Part shown: in pieces, positions 63,841 to 64,000 of the stretch
Position numbering within the stretch: the stretch's first letter is position 1
Layout: the number at the start of each line of letters is the position of its first letter
Assembly: GCA_003214815.1 (NCBI GenBank)
Contig: QCLE01000009.1
Span: forward strand, 1-64,000
Length of the DNA: 64,000 nucleotides
Reading direction: 5' to 3'
From: Prochlorococcus sp. AG-412-J13
Lineage (GTDB): Bacteria; Cyanobacteriota; Cyanobacteriia; PCC-6307; Cyanobiaceae
Program-made: the position numbers and the translations under genes
The notes under the pieces: generated by a model
The model's input: only the letters and a program-made list of their open reading frames with translations
The model's database searches: none
Told to the model about the DNA's origin: nothing

Positions 63841-64000
63841 ATGGTAATGCTATCTGAGATTTTCGCAGTTCTGGGCCAAACTTTATCAATTTATTCTTTC
63901 ATATTGATAATAAGAATTTTACTTACATGGTTTCCAGGTATTGATTGGAGTAACGGTATTTTATCTGCATTAACTTCTATCACAGATCCTTATTTAAATA
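63841..64000 (+). CDS. YggT-family membrane protein, N-terminal part
   Basis: The first 53 codons run to the window end: MVMLSEIFAVLGQTLSIYSF, ILIIRILLTWFPGIDWS, LSALTSITDPYLN. The helix followed by RILLTWFPGIDW and the D-P-Y/F-L pattern are the YggT/Ycf19/YlmG family, which affects membrane complex or nucleoid/thylakoid organisation in plastids and cyanobacteria. An ATG at 63847 is an alternative start. It follows scpB by 32 bases. Confidence 0.85.
   Translation, partial: MVMLSEIFAVLGQTLSIYSFILIIRILLTWFPGIDWSNGILSALTSITDPYLN

Noticed and set aside
1-64000. CRISPR array, complete insertion sequence, prophage structural genes, restriction-modification or toxin-antitoxin system
   Set aside because: No regularly spaced repeats, transposase, capsid/terminase or methylase motifs were seen. 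The only mobile-element genes are decayed recombinases. The RHH-like proteins have no adjacent toxin-like partner.

Overview
The window reads as part of a streamlined, very AT-rich picocyanobacterial chromosome, most likely a high-light-type Prochlorococcus. The reasons are the low GC, very short spacers, a photosystem I subunit (PsaK), cyanobacteria/plastid-restricted families (a CCB-type cytochrome b6f assembly factor, DUF3110, DUF1995, DUF2499/DUF3593, HemJ), a cobalt-dependent B12 pathway (CobN, CobU) with B12-dependent MetH, and a hydrophilic-insert-free set of compact housekeeping enzymes. The genus call is recognition from memory; no database was searched.

Bases 1-12,611 are an accessory island of a quite different texture: sparse coding, mostly small or unrecognised membrane or exported proteins (an outer-membrane beta-barrel, a lipoprotein, a DUF1330 protein, a ribbon-helix-helix-like protein) and an unusual density of broken genes. 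Reading the 'empty' stretches codon by codon shows at least nine decayed genes, including a ClpS adaptor, a thioredoxin-fold (WCPNC) protein, a multi-pass membrane protein, an integrase C-terminus and several unrecognised families. Several keep one frame over 60-200 codons and are interrupted only by nonsense codons. The island ends at a tRNA-Met gene (10,888-10,961), followed by a decayed tyrosine recombinase (11,005-12,330) and a degenerate second copy of the tRNA 5' half (12,572-12,611). This looks like the remnant of a tRNA-targeting integrative element.

From 12,641 to the end the window is core genome. In order: trmL, cobU, a CCB-type assembly factor, lptC, metG, an RNB ribonuclease, rpsR, rpmG and pheT; a small patch with palindromic repeats (21.2-21.9 kb), a mini J-protein and a damaged ribbon-helix-helix gene; an Ap4A phosphorylase, metH, ilvE, cobN, a PHP protein, hemJ, uvrC, a flavin reductase and coaD; dacB, a DUF1995 gene, a cysteine desulfurase, dapF, leuS, pgi, purN, argC, ribBA, a cyclophilin, DUF3110, a DnaJ-type gene and dnaK; tRNA-Ser; a ferredoxin, an IMPase, hisZ, htpG, rpmB, prxQ, DUF2499, DUF3593 and psaK; then dxs, ilvA, scpB and a partial YggT gene.

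Functionally the core part combines translation, amino-acid synthesis (Met, Leu/Ile/Val, Arg, His, Lys/DAP), B12 and tetrapyrrole steps, riboflavin, CoA and isoprenoid precursors, chaperones, and photosynthetic assembly. I did not find a defence system, CRISPR array or complete mobile element. The most interesting parts are the tRNA/integrase junction and the pseudogene field next to it.
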